Of a DNA stretch of 53,656 nt, positions 32,461 through 41,030 are shown piece by piece (within the stretch, counting starts at the first letter, position 1; each line of letters opens with the position of its first letter). Below the pieces are notes generated by a model. That model saw only the letters and a list, made by a program, of their open reading frames with translations, made no database searches and was not told the origin of the DNA. Position numbers and translations under genes: made by a program. Source of the DNA: Gemmatimonadales bacterium UBA2989 (GTDB lineage Bacteria > Gemmatimonadota > Gemmatimonadetes > Longimicrobiales > Gaopeijiaceae); NCBI GenBank assembly GCA_002346625.1, contig DEAF01000031.1, forward strand, positions 1-53,656, written 5' to 3'.

Positions 32461-33603
32461 TTAGGAGGGCGAGAAGTTTGTGGTGGATTGCTCAGAATTT
32501 ATGAGGTCTCTGTACACTTCTAAATGTCGATCCACTAGCCGGAGATTGCTCCATTTATCTATCACTCGAGCCCTAGCTTGAATACCTAATGTTGGGAGGT
32601 CATCTCGATCAAGAAGAGAGATGACACTTTCAGCTAATGCTTGGGGGTTTCCAGGCTCAAACAGCCCTCCCACTTTGTTGTCTATTAGCTCAGGAAGACC
32701 ACCTACATTGGATGCAGCAACAGGTATCTCACATGCCATAGATTCTAAAACTGCTACTGAAGTGGCTTCCATAAGTGATGGAAATATTGCTAATTGGGCA
32801 GAATTCAAAATCCCAGGCATCTCAGCGTGGGTCCGGATGCCAAGGAAATGGATACGGTCAATTATACCGAGTTTCTTGGCAAGATTTTTTAAGTTATTCC
32901 TTTCAGGTCCATCTCCTACGATAAGAGCTTCCACATCTTTGTGTTTTGCTATTAGAGGCATAGCTCTAATGAAAAAGTCTACTCCGTTTTTCTTAAAAAG
33001 ACGTCTAGGTACAACGATGCATATCCTGCTTGATCTGGTGAAGGTCGGTGAAGTTTTACGGAAGACTTCCGTGTCGACTCCGTTGACCAATGCTTCCACT
33101 TTAACGTTGGGTAAGATTCCTTTGGTAACATCTGCGATTTCTACACTGGCAGCCAGGTTATAGTCTGGCCATCGAAGTAACTGTTTGAATATTGTGCGCC
33201 ATAAGGGATTCTTGGCACGCTCTAAGAAATGAGATGTATGCAATGTGGAGATCAGGGGGGCATTATGTTTTCTATTCGCTACGAAAGCAGGAAATATTGA
33301 CTGAAATGTTTGAGCATGAATGATGTCGGCCTGGGAAATTGTTTTCCCGAGTTTTGGAATGGAACTAACCCCATGGATAGACCATCCCAGAGTGGTTCGT
33401 GCTGGCAGCCAAGTCCGCCATACCTTGATCCCGTCCATGACTTCGTAGGTTGGAAGTTTTTTTTGAGACCGAGAAGTAATTATGGATACGTCACATCCTC
33501 GTCCTACGAGTCCACGGCAAAGATAGTAAACGTGACTCTCCAGTCCTCCTATTTCTGGAGGAAAATAGATAGAATTCATTACCACATTCACGGTGTTATC
33601 CAA
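32461..33603 (-). CDS. Glycosyltransferase family 4
   Basis: A 380-residue GT-B glycosyltransferase. The N-terminal half opens with YFPPEIGGLESHVYYL; the C-terminal half has FKKNGVDFFIRAM, the LIVGDGPERNNL loop and the EATSVAVLESMACEIPVAAS segment with the catalytic glutamate pair. It should add a sugar to a growing glycan in the cytoplasm. The start is TTG 33603, GTG four codons in, or ATG 33579; the first overlaps wecB by 16 bases. Acceptor and donor unknown, though UDP-ManNAc made by the WecB next door is a possible donor. Confidence 0.9.
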   Translation of the reverse strand: MDNTVNVVMNSIYFPPEIGGLESHVYYLCRGLVGRGCDVSIITSRSQKKLPTYEVMDGIKVWRTWLPARTTLGWSIHGVSSIPKLGKTISQADIIHAQTFQSIFPAFVANRKHNAPLISTLHTSHFLERAKNPLWRTIFKQLLRWPDYNLAASVEIADVTKGILPNVKVEALVNGVDTEVFRKTSPTFTRSSRICIVVPRRLFKKNGVDFFIRAMPLIAKHKDVEALIVGDGPERNNLKNLAKKLGIIDRIHFLGIRTHAEMPGILNSAQLAIFPSLMEATSVAVLESMACEIPVAASNVGGLPELIDNKVGGLFEPGNPQALAESVISLLDRDDLPTLGIQARARVIDKWSNLRLVDRHLEVYRDLINSEQSTTNFSPS

Positions 33604-34799
33604 TCAGATGTTAAACGAGCTTTGCCGGTAAGATCTGATACAAGGATGTCGACTATTCTCTCTGCCGCCTTTCCGTCTCCGTATGGGTTGAGTTTTAATT
33701 CAGGGGTTTCAACTTGATTGTTTTTTTCGGTGAGAATTTTTGTGGCTTCATTTACGATCCGATCTCTATCTGTACCAACCATCTGCGCGATTCCTGCTTC
33801 GATAGCTTCAGGTCTTTCCGTGGTCTGTCTGAGTACGAGTACAGGGACGCCGAATGTCGGAGCTTCTTCTTGTATGCCACCTGAATCAGTTAAAATGAGG
33901 CTAGCATGTTTTACTGTTGTAATCAGATCGAAATATCCTAGGGGTTCGGTCAGGTGTATTCGCGGATGATCATTCAGGATCTCCTGGGCTGGGACCATAA
34001 CATTCGGATTAGGATGGACAGGGTATACTATGTTCACGTCTTCATGTATATCAGCGATCTGCCTGACAGCGGTAAAAATTTCTTTGAGCGGATCCCCGAA
34101 AGATTCTCTGCGATGTGCAGTTAAGAGTACCAATTGACTGTCTCGGTTAGCTAGCAGGGACGCCAATACGGAGTTTTCTATCTCTTGTTCTGTGGCCGAA
34201 ATTTTCAAGAGTGCGTCTACGATCGTATTCCCGGTGATATAGATTTTTTCTGGGTTTACATTCTCAGCTAAAAGATTCTCAGCTGCTTGCAATGTGGGAG
34301 CAAAATATAGATCAGTGGTGACATCGGTTAGTTTCCTGAATATCTCTTCCGGAAAAGGCGCCCATTTCTCGCCAGAACGCAGGCCTGCCTCAACATGGCC
34401 GACTTTGATCTTTTCAAAAAAAGCCACCATAGATCCAAAGAAAACTGTGGCAGTGTCACCCTGAACTAACACCATGTCTGGTTTGTATGACTGAACTATT
34501 TCCTTCAATTTTTCCAGACAACCCTGCCCTACTTCGTAAAGGGTCTGATCTTTCATCATAATCCCTAGGTCGTAGTCGGGATCTAGGTTGAATGTTTGAA
34601 GGGCTTGGCCTAGGAGGCCGATGTGTTGTCCAGTTAAAGCGAGACGAACTTCCACGTCATTACTTTTTTTTAGTTCTTCTACTATGGGTGCCATCTTTAT
34701 GGCTTCCGGCCTTGTCCCGACAATTACTAAAATTCGTGAGGCTTTGCGCGGAGGTGTCCTCATGAAGGAATAAGGTGTTTTGGGGATGGGGTGTTCCAT
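33588..34799 (-). CDS. wecB: UDP-N-acetylglucosamine 2-epimerase (non-hydrolysing)
   Basis: Interconverts UDP-GlcNAc and UDP-ManNAc for surface polysaccharide synthesis. The 403-residue protein has GTRPEAIKMAP near residue 28, GQHIGLL, VQGDTATVF, HVEAGLRSG and the TDSGGIQEEAP loop, all diagnostic. The first dozen residues before MRTPPRKAS may be spurious, so ATG 34763 is an alternative start. UDP-ManNAc dehydrogenase (WecC), its common partner, is not in the window. It lies eight bases after the GT2 gene. Confidence 0.94.
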   Translation of the reverse strand: MEHPIPKTPYSFMRTPPRKASRILVIVGTRPEAIKMAPIVEELKKSNDVEVRLALTGQHIGLLGQALQTFNLDPDYDLGIMMKDQTLYEVGQGCLEKLKEIVQSYKPDMVLVQGDTATVFFGSMVAFFEKIKVGHVEAGLRSGEKWAPFPEEIFRKLTDVTTDLYFAPTLQAAENLLAENVNPEKIYITGNTIVDALLKISATEQEIENSVLASLLANRDSQLVLLTAHRRESFGDPLKEIFTAVRQIADIHEDVNIVYPVHPNPNVMVPAQEILNDHPRIHLTEPLGYFDLITTVKHASLILTDSGGIQEEAPTFGVPVLVLRQTTERPEAIEAGIAQMVGTDRDRIVNEATKILTEKNNQVETPELKLNPYGDGKAAERIVDILVSDLTGKARLTSDWITP

Positions 34800-34806
34800 A
34801 AAGCGT

Positions 34807-35763
34807 TTATCGGGAATTATTTCGGAGAGAACGTACTTCTTCCCTAAGGTTTGCGATCATTTCCGCAATGAATCCGAATCCAACTAGTAAAAATCCCACA
34901 GTTTCAAGTAAGATTACCAAATACAGGAATGGGCGAAAGCCAAATCCTTCGACAAAACGAAAGTAAAAAGTTATTCCACCAAGAATTATTCCAATGCCAA
35001 TCAAAAATAGGCCACTGAACCCGAAGAGGATTAGAGGTTTCCGGGAAAAAAGTAATAAGAACCAGATTGACATAAGATCCATTACTCCTACCACAATTCT
35101 GAATAAACCTCTGTATTTTGAAGTCCCTGCCCGCCTTGGGTGTAGCTCTATATCTATCTCGCTCACTGAGTATCCACGTGCATAGGCTAATACTACAAAA
35201 AATCTGTGCCAATCATGACGCAAGTGGATTTCGTCCAATATTTCTCTGCGGAAGGCCTTCATGGAATTAAGGTCATTTACTGGAACCCTGAAGATACTTC
35301 TGCTTATGACATTATAGATTGTCGATACGACTGCTTTATTATAAGCCCCTATTTTTCGTCCTGTTACGATGTCTGGGCCTTCGTGTAATTTTTCTAAGAA
35401 TCTTGGTATCTCGTCCGGAAGATGTTGCAGGTCGGCGTCGAAGAGTACAATGAAAGTGCGTTTGGTTGAGCGTACAGCGGTTAGTATGGCTTCGGTTTTA
35501 CCTAGATTGGCACGATGTTTTAGCACACGAACAAGATTCCAGTCGCAGGCTTCTTTCTCTGCTAGATCTCCAGTGCCATCGGTAGAACCGTCATCGACTA
35601 TTATAATCTCTCCAGTCATATCGAAACTCTTAAAAGTTTCTCGAAGTTCAGCTATGAGGGCCGGTATTACTGGGGCTTCATTGAATGCTGGGATAACTAC
35701 TGCGAAATCTTGAAGGGCTTTTGGTGACAATCTCATATCATCTTCTTGAGTCAGCTGATTCAT
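34807..35763 (-). CDS. Membrane-anchored GT2 (GtrB/ArnC-like)
   Basis: A 318-residue glycosyltransferase. VVIPAFNEAP, VDDGSTDGTGD and LFDADLQHLP (DxD) form the GT-A domain; RAGTSKYRG and two helices near residues 225-295 form the membrane part typical of polyprenyl-phosphate glycosyltransferases. It should load a sugar onto undecaprenyl phosphate. The start ATG 35763 shares a base with the rpoN stop (TAATG); ATG 35736 is a possible shorter start. It begins the glycan block downstream of rpoN, taking the place where hpf often lies in other genomes. Confidence 0.9.
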   Translation of the reverse strand: MNQLTQEDDMRLSPKALQDFAVVIPAFNEAPVIPALIAELRETFKSFDMTGEIIIVDDGSTDGTGDLAEKEACDWNLVRVLKHRANLGKTEAILTAVRSTKRTFIVLFDADLQHLPDEIPRFLEKLHEGPDIVTGRKIGAYNKAVVSTIYNVISRSIFRVPVNDLNSMKAFRREILDEIHLRHDWHRFFVVLAYARGYSVSEIDIELHPRRAGTSKYRGLFRIVVGVMDLMSIWFLLLFSRKPLILFGFSGLFLIGIGIILGGITFYFRFVEGFGFRPFLYLVILLETVGFLLVGFGFIAEMIANLREEVRSLRNNSR

Positions 35764-37268
35764 TAGACACGCTTTCGCATTCGGGCAGGTAGAATGCCCA
35801 GTTGATCGCGGTATTTAGCTATAGTACGACGAGCAATTTTTATCCCATCTTCTTTAAGTAATTCCACGATCTTTTGATCAGTTAAAGGTTTGAGGGGATT
35901 CTCATTGTAGACAAGCTTTCGCACTTTGTCCTTGACTCCCGTTGCTGAAATGCCCTCTCCCGTAATGGTTGGAAGTCCGCTAGAAAAGAAAAATTTAAGA
36001 TGTAATACTCCACGCGGTGTCTGTACGTATTTTTCATTAGTTACTCTGGAAATTGTCGATTCATGCATACCAATATGGTCAGCAACTTCCCGTAACGTCA
36101 GAGGTTTAAGGTGTTGAATTCCTAATTCAAAAAAATCTAGCTGCCGTTCTACGATAAAGCCCATAACTTTTAGCATGGTTTGACGGCGTTGTTCAATTGC
36201 TTGGATCATCCAAGTTGCTGAATTCAGTTTTTTTGATATGAAAGCCTTATGTTCACTTTTTAAGTTACTCTTTTCACTGGCAACGTTTCGGTAGGATTCA
36301 GATATGCGTAATCGAGGAAGGCTCGTGTCATTTACGAATACCATATACTCACCCTCTATCTTTTCTACGATTAAATCAGGGATTATGTAACGTTCGGGAT
36401 CTGCGGAGTATTTTAATCCGGGCTTGGGGTCAAGTTTCGATATCTCGTCAGCCACGCTTTGGATTTCAACAGATTCTATTCCAAGGTCGATAGCTATTTC
36501 TGGCCATCGATGATTGATAAGATTTTCGAAATGAGTATCTATTATCCGGTATGTCTTGGTGTCATGTTTTTCTAGGATCCGGAGTTGGATTAGTAGAGAT
36601 TCCTGGAGGTCCCTTGCGGCTATTCCCGCTGGTTCAAAGGTTTGAATTATTGGAAGCATAGTCTCGGCTTCTGAAATATCGTAAGGCGAGAAAGCCTCGT
36701 TAACCTCATCCTGCGCTTCCTTTAACTCTTCCTTGTCAGTTATAGAATCTATTTCAATTTGTGCGGTATCACGCATGTCAGTGAGCCAGTCATTCAATCC
36801 TGATAGAACATCTTGTAAGGAACATGTTAGCATCCCTGCGTCGTTTACGTTTCCAATGATTTCTTCCCCTAAACGCATTTCTCGTTCAGTAATGTTTAAC
36901 ATTCTTAATTGATCGTAGAGATGATCCCTGAGGCTCATGCTTTCCACAGGTGTTGGTTGAAAAAAATCGCGAACCTCATATTGTTCTCGGCGTTCTCCAG
37001 TATCAAAGCCTTCCAGTAAAATATCCTCCCAGTCGACATCATCTTCTGCGGATTCGTCCTTGCCATCTTCTTTGAGTTCTACTTCTTCCTGTAAATCGGC
37101 CTCGGCCATCTCTAAAAAAGGGTTCCCTTCTAATTCCATTTTGAGATGTTGTTGGAGGTCCAACAGGGGCATATAGAGCAACTCCATCGCCTGATACAGG
37201 CGAGGGTTTGCTTTCATTTCCTGACGAAGGCTTTGGTTTTGTAGAATTCTTGTGTTTAGTGGATTCAT
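35763..37268 (-). CDS. rpoN: RNA polymerase sigma-54 factor
   Basis: The alternative sigma factor for -24/-12 promoters that need enhancer-binding ATPases. The 501-residue protein has the Gln/Leu-rich region I (QNQSLRQEMKANPRLYQAME), an acidic region II, a helix-turn-helix with VADHIGMHESTISRVTNEKY, and the RpoN box ARRTIAKYRDQLGI at the end. No enhancer-binding protein lies in the window. It follows lptB by 65 bases, the common lpt-rpoN arrangement. Confidence 0.97.
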   Translation of the reverse strand: MNPLNTRILQNQSLRQEMKANPRLYQAMELLYMPLLDLQQHLKMELEGNPFLEMAEADLQEEVELKEDGKDESAEDDVDWEDILLEGFDTGERREQYEVRDFFQPTPVESMSLRDHLYDQLRMLNITEREMRLGEEIIGNVNDAGMLTCSLQDVLSGLNDWLTDMRDTAQIEIDSITDKEELKEAQDEVNEAFSPYDISEAETMLPIIQTFEPAGIAARDLQESLLIQLRILEKHDTKTYRIIDTHFENLINHRWPEIAIDLGIESVEIQSVADEISKLDPKPGLKYSADPERYIIPDLIVEKIEGEYMVFVNDTSLPRLRISESYRNVASEKSNLKSEHKAFISKKLNSATWMIQAIEQRRQTMLKVMGFIVERQLDFFELGIQHLKPLTLREVADHIGMHESTISRVTNEKYVQTPRGVLHLKFFFSSGLPTITGEGISATGVKDKVRKLVYNENPLKPLTDQKIVELLKEDGIKIARRTIAKYRDQLGILPARMRKRV

Positions 37269-37333
37269 AAGCTCAGTTGTAGTAGCACTTAGAATCTTAC
37301 TGATAAATCAGTTTTTGGTTCTTTGTTTTCAGG

Positions 37334-38089
37334 TCAGTCTGGAGGGTGGGCATACCTGTCACGCATACGTTGTGTTAGAGTCGGACCGAGGTAGATATCT
37401 GCTACTTCTTCATTCCAAACAAGCTCAGAAACACTACCGTCAACTCTAATTTTGCCATCATACATAATGTATGCTCGATCCACAATCTCCAGAGTTTGTT
37501 CTACGTTATGATCAGAAATTATGATCCCAATTTCTCTTTCCTTCAGTTTTCCTATGATATCCTGAATGTCGTGTACTGCAATCGGATCGATGCCTGCGAA
37601 GGGTTCGTCTAGGAGCATGAATTTTGGACGCTGAACTAGGGCTCTGATGATCTCTAAACGTCGCCGTTCGCCTCCAGAAAGAGAATAAGCTTTATTGGTG
37701 CGCAGGTGGCCCAAAGATAGTTCCCCTAAGAGTTCTTCTAGGCGTTCTTCTTGTTCATCGTTGGTGAGGTTCAATGTTTCTATTATAGCTTTGACGTTTT
37801 GCTCTACAGTCAATCTTTGGAATACAGAAGGTTCTTGCGCCAGATATCCTACACCCATACGCGCTCTGCGAAACATGGGGATCCCTGTGAGATCGAGGTC
37901 ATCCATGTATACTTTTCCAGAATTAGATGGAATAAGTCCTACTATCATATAGAATGTAGTAGTCTTCCCTGCTCCGTTTGGCCCTAACAGTCCTACGATT
38001 TCTCCTTGCTTAACAGATATGTCGATGTTGTCCACTACTGGTCGCTTTTTATAAATCTTAGTTAGGGATTTACCGTAAAGTTGGCTCAT
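37334..38089 (-). CDS. lptB: LPS export ABC transporter ATPase LptB
   Basis: The cytoplasmic ATPase that drives LPS extraction from the inner membrane. The 251 residues hold the Walker A GPNGAGKTT (about residue 36), Q-loop YLAQEPSVF, signature LSGGERRR and Walker B FMLLDEPFAGID, with ISDHNVEQTL as the switch. These match LptB closely, including the F-RRARMGVGYLAQ region that docks LptF/G. LptF and LptG are not in the window. It is separated from lptA by 82 bases. Confidence 0.95.
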   Translation of the reverse strand: MSQLYGKSLTKIYKKRPVVDNIDISVKQGEIVGLLGPNGAGKTTTFYMIVGLIPSNSGKVYMDDLDLTGIPMFRRARMGVGYLAQEPSVFQRLTVEQNVKAIIETLNLTNDEQEERLEELLGELSLGHLRTNKAYSLSGGERRRLEIIRALVQRPKFMLLDEPFAGIDPIAVHDIQDIIGKLKEREIGIIISDHNVEQTLEIVDRAYIMYDGKIRVDGSVSELVWNEEVADIYLGPTLTQRMRDRYAHPPD

Positions 38090-38171
38090 TAAACTTGGTA
38101 TTTAGGTAAAATAGTATTCAATAGGATTATATTTATTTTCAAGCTCATTTGAGATTAGCTGGGGAAATTGA

Positions 38172-39668
38172 TCATTTTTCAATAGGATATCTTATCTCGG
38201 GACACGTTGATATGGCATCAGAAAATAAGGATGATGTTGTGTCAGTTTCTGATGTAACTGGATTGTCTTGGATTTGAAAGTATGCTCCCTTGGCCTTTTT
38301 TACCTCCATGTGATCAACTTCTCCGTTTTTCATGAAAATCCTAATCTCTTCTCCTAATACATAATTAAACTCAAGACACTGTTCGCTATTTTCAGATACA
38401 GAATTCGAATTGGGATCAGAGCGGTAAAAACTTCTGGCATCACCTTGTGCTATCAATTTATCAATAGTGTATCCTTGGGGGGCATCGTTCTCTATTAAGG
38501 GTGGTAGTTCTTGGACATTATTGGAATTTTTATTGAATATTGCTGTAACCGTATCACCCTCTATCCAATCATGTCGTATGATGTGAGGCGTCTCATCGGT
38601 GTTAAGGGAATTTCTAGCATTAGATACTCCGCGAGCCTTTCCTATGGCTGACACTGTCTCTATTTCGCCGTTAGGATTATTTACCGTTATAGAGTCACCC
38701 GAAAGGGTGAAGTCTTCAGTTTTGGCCTGAGGTATAATAAACGTATTATCGTTTGTTGTATCTAGGTTATGAAGAAGTTTCCTTTCTGTCTCTTGATTAT
38801 TTTCTGCTAGCATTGATACAATGCGTTCAAGTTCTTTTTGAGCAAAAAAAACTCTGAGCACAGGACCTTTTATGTCTACGTCATCTGTGATCAAATGTGC
38901 ATAGCCACGGGCTTCTAATTCGTCGATATCATCTTTGGGAAGCAACATGTGGATAGTGTCACCTCTTACATCGAGAGTGTCTCCAGATTCTAGGTCTGGT
39001 GAAATAATACGGGCTTTTTTGAAGAGTGTAAGGGTGCCTATTTTTTGCTGGTATTCCATTGAATCGGAGTAGGCGATGAGGGTATTCCTCTGTATTTCTA
39101 CGCTCCCCCTAGCTTGAAAGAGGTGGTCCCCCAGTAGGCGGATGACATTTGCATTGATATCGAAGGGCTCAGGTTGGGTAGTCTCTGGCGTAGATCCTGT
39201 CGATGAGAATAATAGGGCACGGGGTCGGCCGCCATGGATCGTCATATCATTTGGAGTGTTGTCATCTCTTGATTTTATCATCACCAAATTATCGCCAGTT
39301 ATGGTTGATCCATTTTCAGAATCGGTTATAGAAACAAGGCCTTGTGCTTGTAGGTGTCTTGTACGACTAGAGTACTGTGCTCTTTCAGCCAAGAGTTCCT
39401 GGATGCCATCACGGATGTGAACATTTCCAAAAAATTGCGTGAAAGAGGTGGCCTCAAAAGTTATTGAACTATCAGCTTCTATTTGGGTTCCGTCAGTACA
39501 AAAGAAGCGTGGGCTGGATACGTGGCTAATGCGTCTGTCTTCTCTAGTAATAGAATTTACTCTACGGGAATCTATTAGGTCGCAGGTATGATTTTGGGCT
39601 GTAAGGTCTAAGGTCGCCGATAGGACACTGATCGGCGCTACTCCAATGAGTAAGAGTGGGCGCCACAT
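38172..39668 (-). CDS. LptA/OstA-like LPS transport protein, long form
   Basis: A 498-residue periplasmic protein with an N-terminal signal stretch (LLLIGVAPISVLSA). OstA/LptA-type beta-jellyroll patterns recur: GTQIEADSSITFEA, FFGNVHIRDG, AERAQYSS, GDNLVMIKSRDD, and further copies to the end. LptA in enteric bacteria is about 185 residues, so this protein carries two to three times as many strands and may bridge more of the periplasm. Its ATG shares a base with the lptC stop (TGATG). The assignment rests on the repeat pattern and the lptC/lptB context. Confidence 0.85.
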   Translation of the reverse strand: MWRPLLLIGVAPISVLSATLDLTAQNHTCDLIDSRRVNSITREDRRISHVSSPRFFCTDGTQIEADSSITFEATSFTQFFGNVHIRDGIQELLAERAQYSSRTRHLQAQGLVSITDSENGSTITGDNLVMIKSRDDNTPNDMTIHGGRPRALLFSSTGSTPETTQPEPFDINANVIRLLGDHLFQARGSVEIQRNTLIAYSDSMEYQQKIGTLTLFKKARIISPDLESGDTLDVRGDTIHMLLPKDDIDELEARGYAHLITDDVDIKGPVLRVFFAQKELERIVSMLAENNQETERKLLHNLDTTNDNTFIIPQAKTEDFTLSGDSITVNNPNGEIETVSAIGKARGVSNARNSLNTDETPHIIRHDWIEGDTVTAIFNKNSNNVQELPPLIENDAPQGYTIDKLIAQGDARSFYRSDPNSNSVSENSEQCLEFNYVLGEEIRIFMKNGEVDHMEVKKAKGAYFQIQDNPVTSETDTTSSLFSDAISTCPEIRYPIEK

Positions 39669-40219
39669 CAGAAACGGACGGTGCCACCCCGGGTTCGGGC
39701 GTTACGAACACCAACTTGATCAAAATTCAAGTCTGCATCGAATCCGCTTCCTTCGACTATGCTGTTGCCCTCATACATTGTAGTAGAGGAGTCGCTCCAT
39801 ATGCGATCTTGATCTTGATGGTAATTGAGCTCAGAGCTCTCGATCCTTCTCCCATCCCCCGTAATCAATAGCACTGCATTTTCTTGGGCGACAATGTAAT
39901 TTTCGCTTGTATTAAGTCTCCCTCGGTCAGACGTAACCACCGCTTTTTCGGTTCCCAAGTCTTTATTGTAAGCAGTAAGAGTGCCCCCGCCTCTAAGGAT
40001 GACTATTGTAGAATCATTGAAGAAGTATGCTGTGTCAGCCACGATCAAAGCCTCTCGGATTCCTTGGCGTGAAAGATAGTGAGTACTTCCAAATGTGATG
40101 TAGTCAGCTTTAATATTCTCGAATTCTGGGTCGATGACGACTTCCGTGCGATTTTTTTCACAACCCATTGATAAATTCAAAGGGATAACCATTACAATAA
40201 TTATGATGTTGCGGATCAT
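39668..40219 (-). CDS. lptC: LptC-like LPS export protein, apparent lipoprotein
   Basis: A 183-residue protein with a hydrophobic N-terminus ending LSMGC (cysteine 20), which can serve as a lipobox. The body has the LptC pattern: ADYITFGSTHYLSRQGIREALIVADTAYFFNDST, then TSDRGRLNTSENYIVAQENAVL, read as the LptC/LptA-like sheet. Enteric LptC has a membrane helix, but lipid-anchored forms occur. It sits between kdsA (7 bases upstream) and lptA (coupled). Confidence 0.85.
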   Translation of the reverse strand: MIRNIIIIVMVIPLNLSMGCEKNRTEVVIDPEFENIKADYITFGSTHYLSRQGIREALIVADTAYFFNDSTIVILRGGGTLTAYNKDLGTEKAVVTSDRGRLNTSENYIVAQENAVLLITGDGRRIESSELNYHQDQDRIWSDSSTTMYEGNSIVEGSGFDADLNFDQVGVRNARTRGGTVRF

Positions 40220-40226
40220 AGTTGGG

Positions 40227-41030
40227 TCATAATCCTGAATGGGTATAAGTAAAGATCGATCTTATAGCGAGCACTTCATCCAGAAGATCTTTCATGTTAT
40301 CAAGGGGCAGCATACTGGTGCTGTCTGAAGGGGCTTGATCAGGGTTTGGATGGGTTTCCAGAAACAGACCGTCACATCCTGCTGCTACAGCAGCTCGTAC
40401 GAGTGGGAAAATAAATTCTGGATTCCCCCCACTGGACCCATGGCTTTGTCCTGGTCGCTGTAATGAATGAGTACCATCGAAAATGACAGGTGTTGCGCAT
40501 ACAGTACGCATTCGTTGGAAAGAGCGCATATCAACGACCAGGTCTCCGTATCCAAAAAAACTTCCCCTTTCTGTTACTGCTACCAGAGAGGCTCCAGCAC
40601 TTTTAATTTTTTCCACAGCACCGCACATATCGTCAGGAGACATCCACTGTCCTTTTTTGATATTAACGACTTTACCTGTACGACCAGCAGCAATCAGCAG
40701 GTCGGTTTGGCGGCAAAGGAATGCTGGTATCTGTATAATATCAGCAATTTCGGCTATAGCTTCTGCTTGTTCCACCTTATGTATATCTGTAAGTATAGGG
40801 AGCCCAGTTTCATTCTTTACGTTTTCGAGTAGCCTGATGCCTTTTTTCAGACCTGGGCCCCTGGGAGATCCAGGCAATGAACGGTTTGCTTTGTCAAATG
40901 ATGCCTTGAAAACAATGGGTATATTTAGAGTAGATGAAAATATGGCGAGTTGATTGCCGATCTCGATGTTGAGGTCATTGTCCTCAAGTACGCAAGGTCC
41001 TGAGATTAGTGTAAAATCGTCTAAGATCAT
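40227..41030 (-). CDS. kdsA: KDO-8-phosphate synthase
   Basis: Condenses phosphoenolpyruvate with arabinose 5-phosphate to 3-deoxy-D-manno-octulosonate 8-phosphate. The 267 residues include ISGPCVLE, FKASFDKANRS, GLPILTDIHKVEQ, IQIPAFLCRQTDLL and DGTHSLQRPG, the standard set. ATG 41030 overlaps the pyrG stop in ATGA. The phosphatase KdsC and isomerase KdsD that complete the pathway are not next to it. Confidence 0.95.
   Translation of the reverse strand: MILDDFTLISGPCVLEDNDLNIEIGNQLAIFSSTLNIPIVFKASFDKANRSLPGSPRGPGLKKGIRLLENVKNETGLPILTDIHKVEQAEAIAEIADIIQIPAFLCRQTDLLIAAGRTGKVVNIKKGQWMSPDDMCGAVEKIKSAGASLVAVTERGSFFGYGDLVVDMRSFQRMRTVCATPVIFDGTHSLQRPGQSHGSSGGNPEFIFPLVRAAVAAGCDGLFLETHPNPDQAPSDSTSMLPLDNMKDLLDEVLAIRSIFTYTHSGL

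Noticed and set aside
35503..35524. TGGCACG followed by a T-rich stretch, like a sigma-54 promoter
   Set aside because: The -12 GC element is missing at the right distance and the site is inside the GT2 gene.
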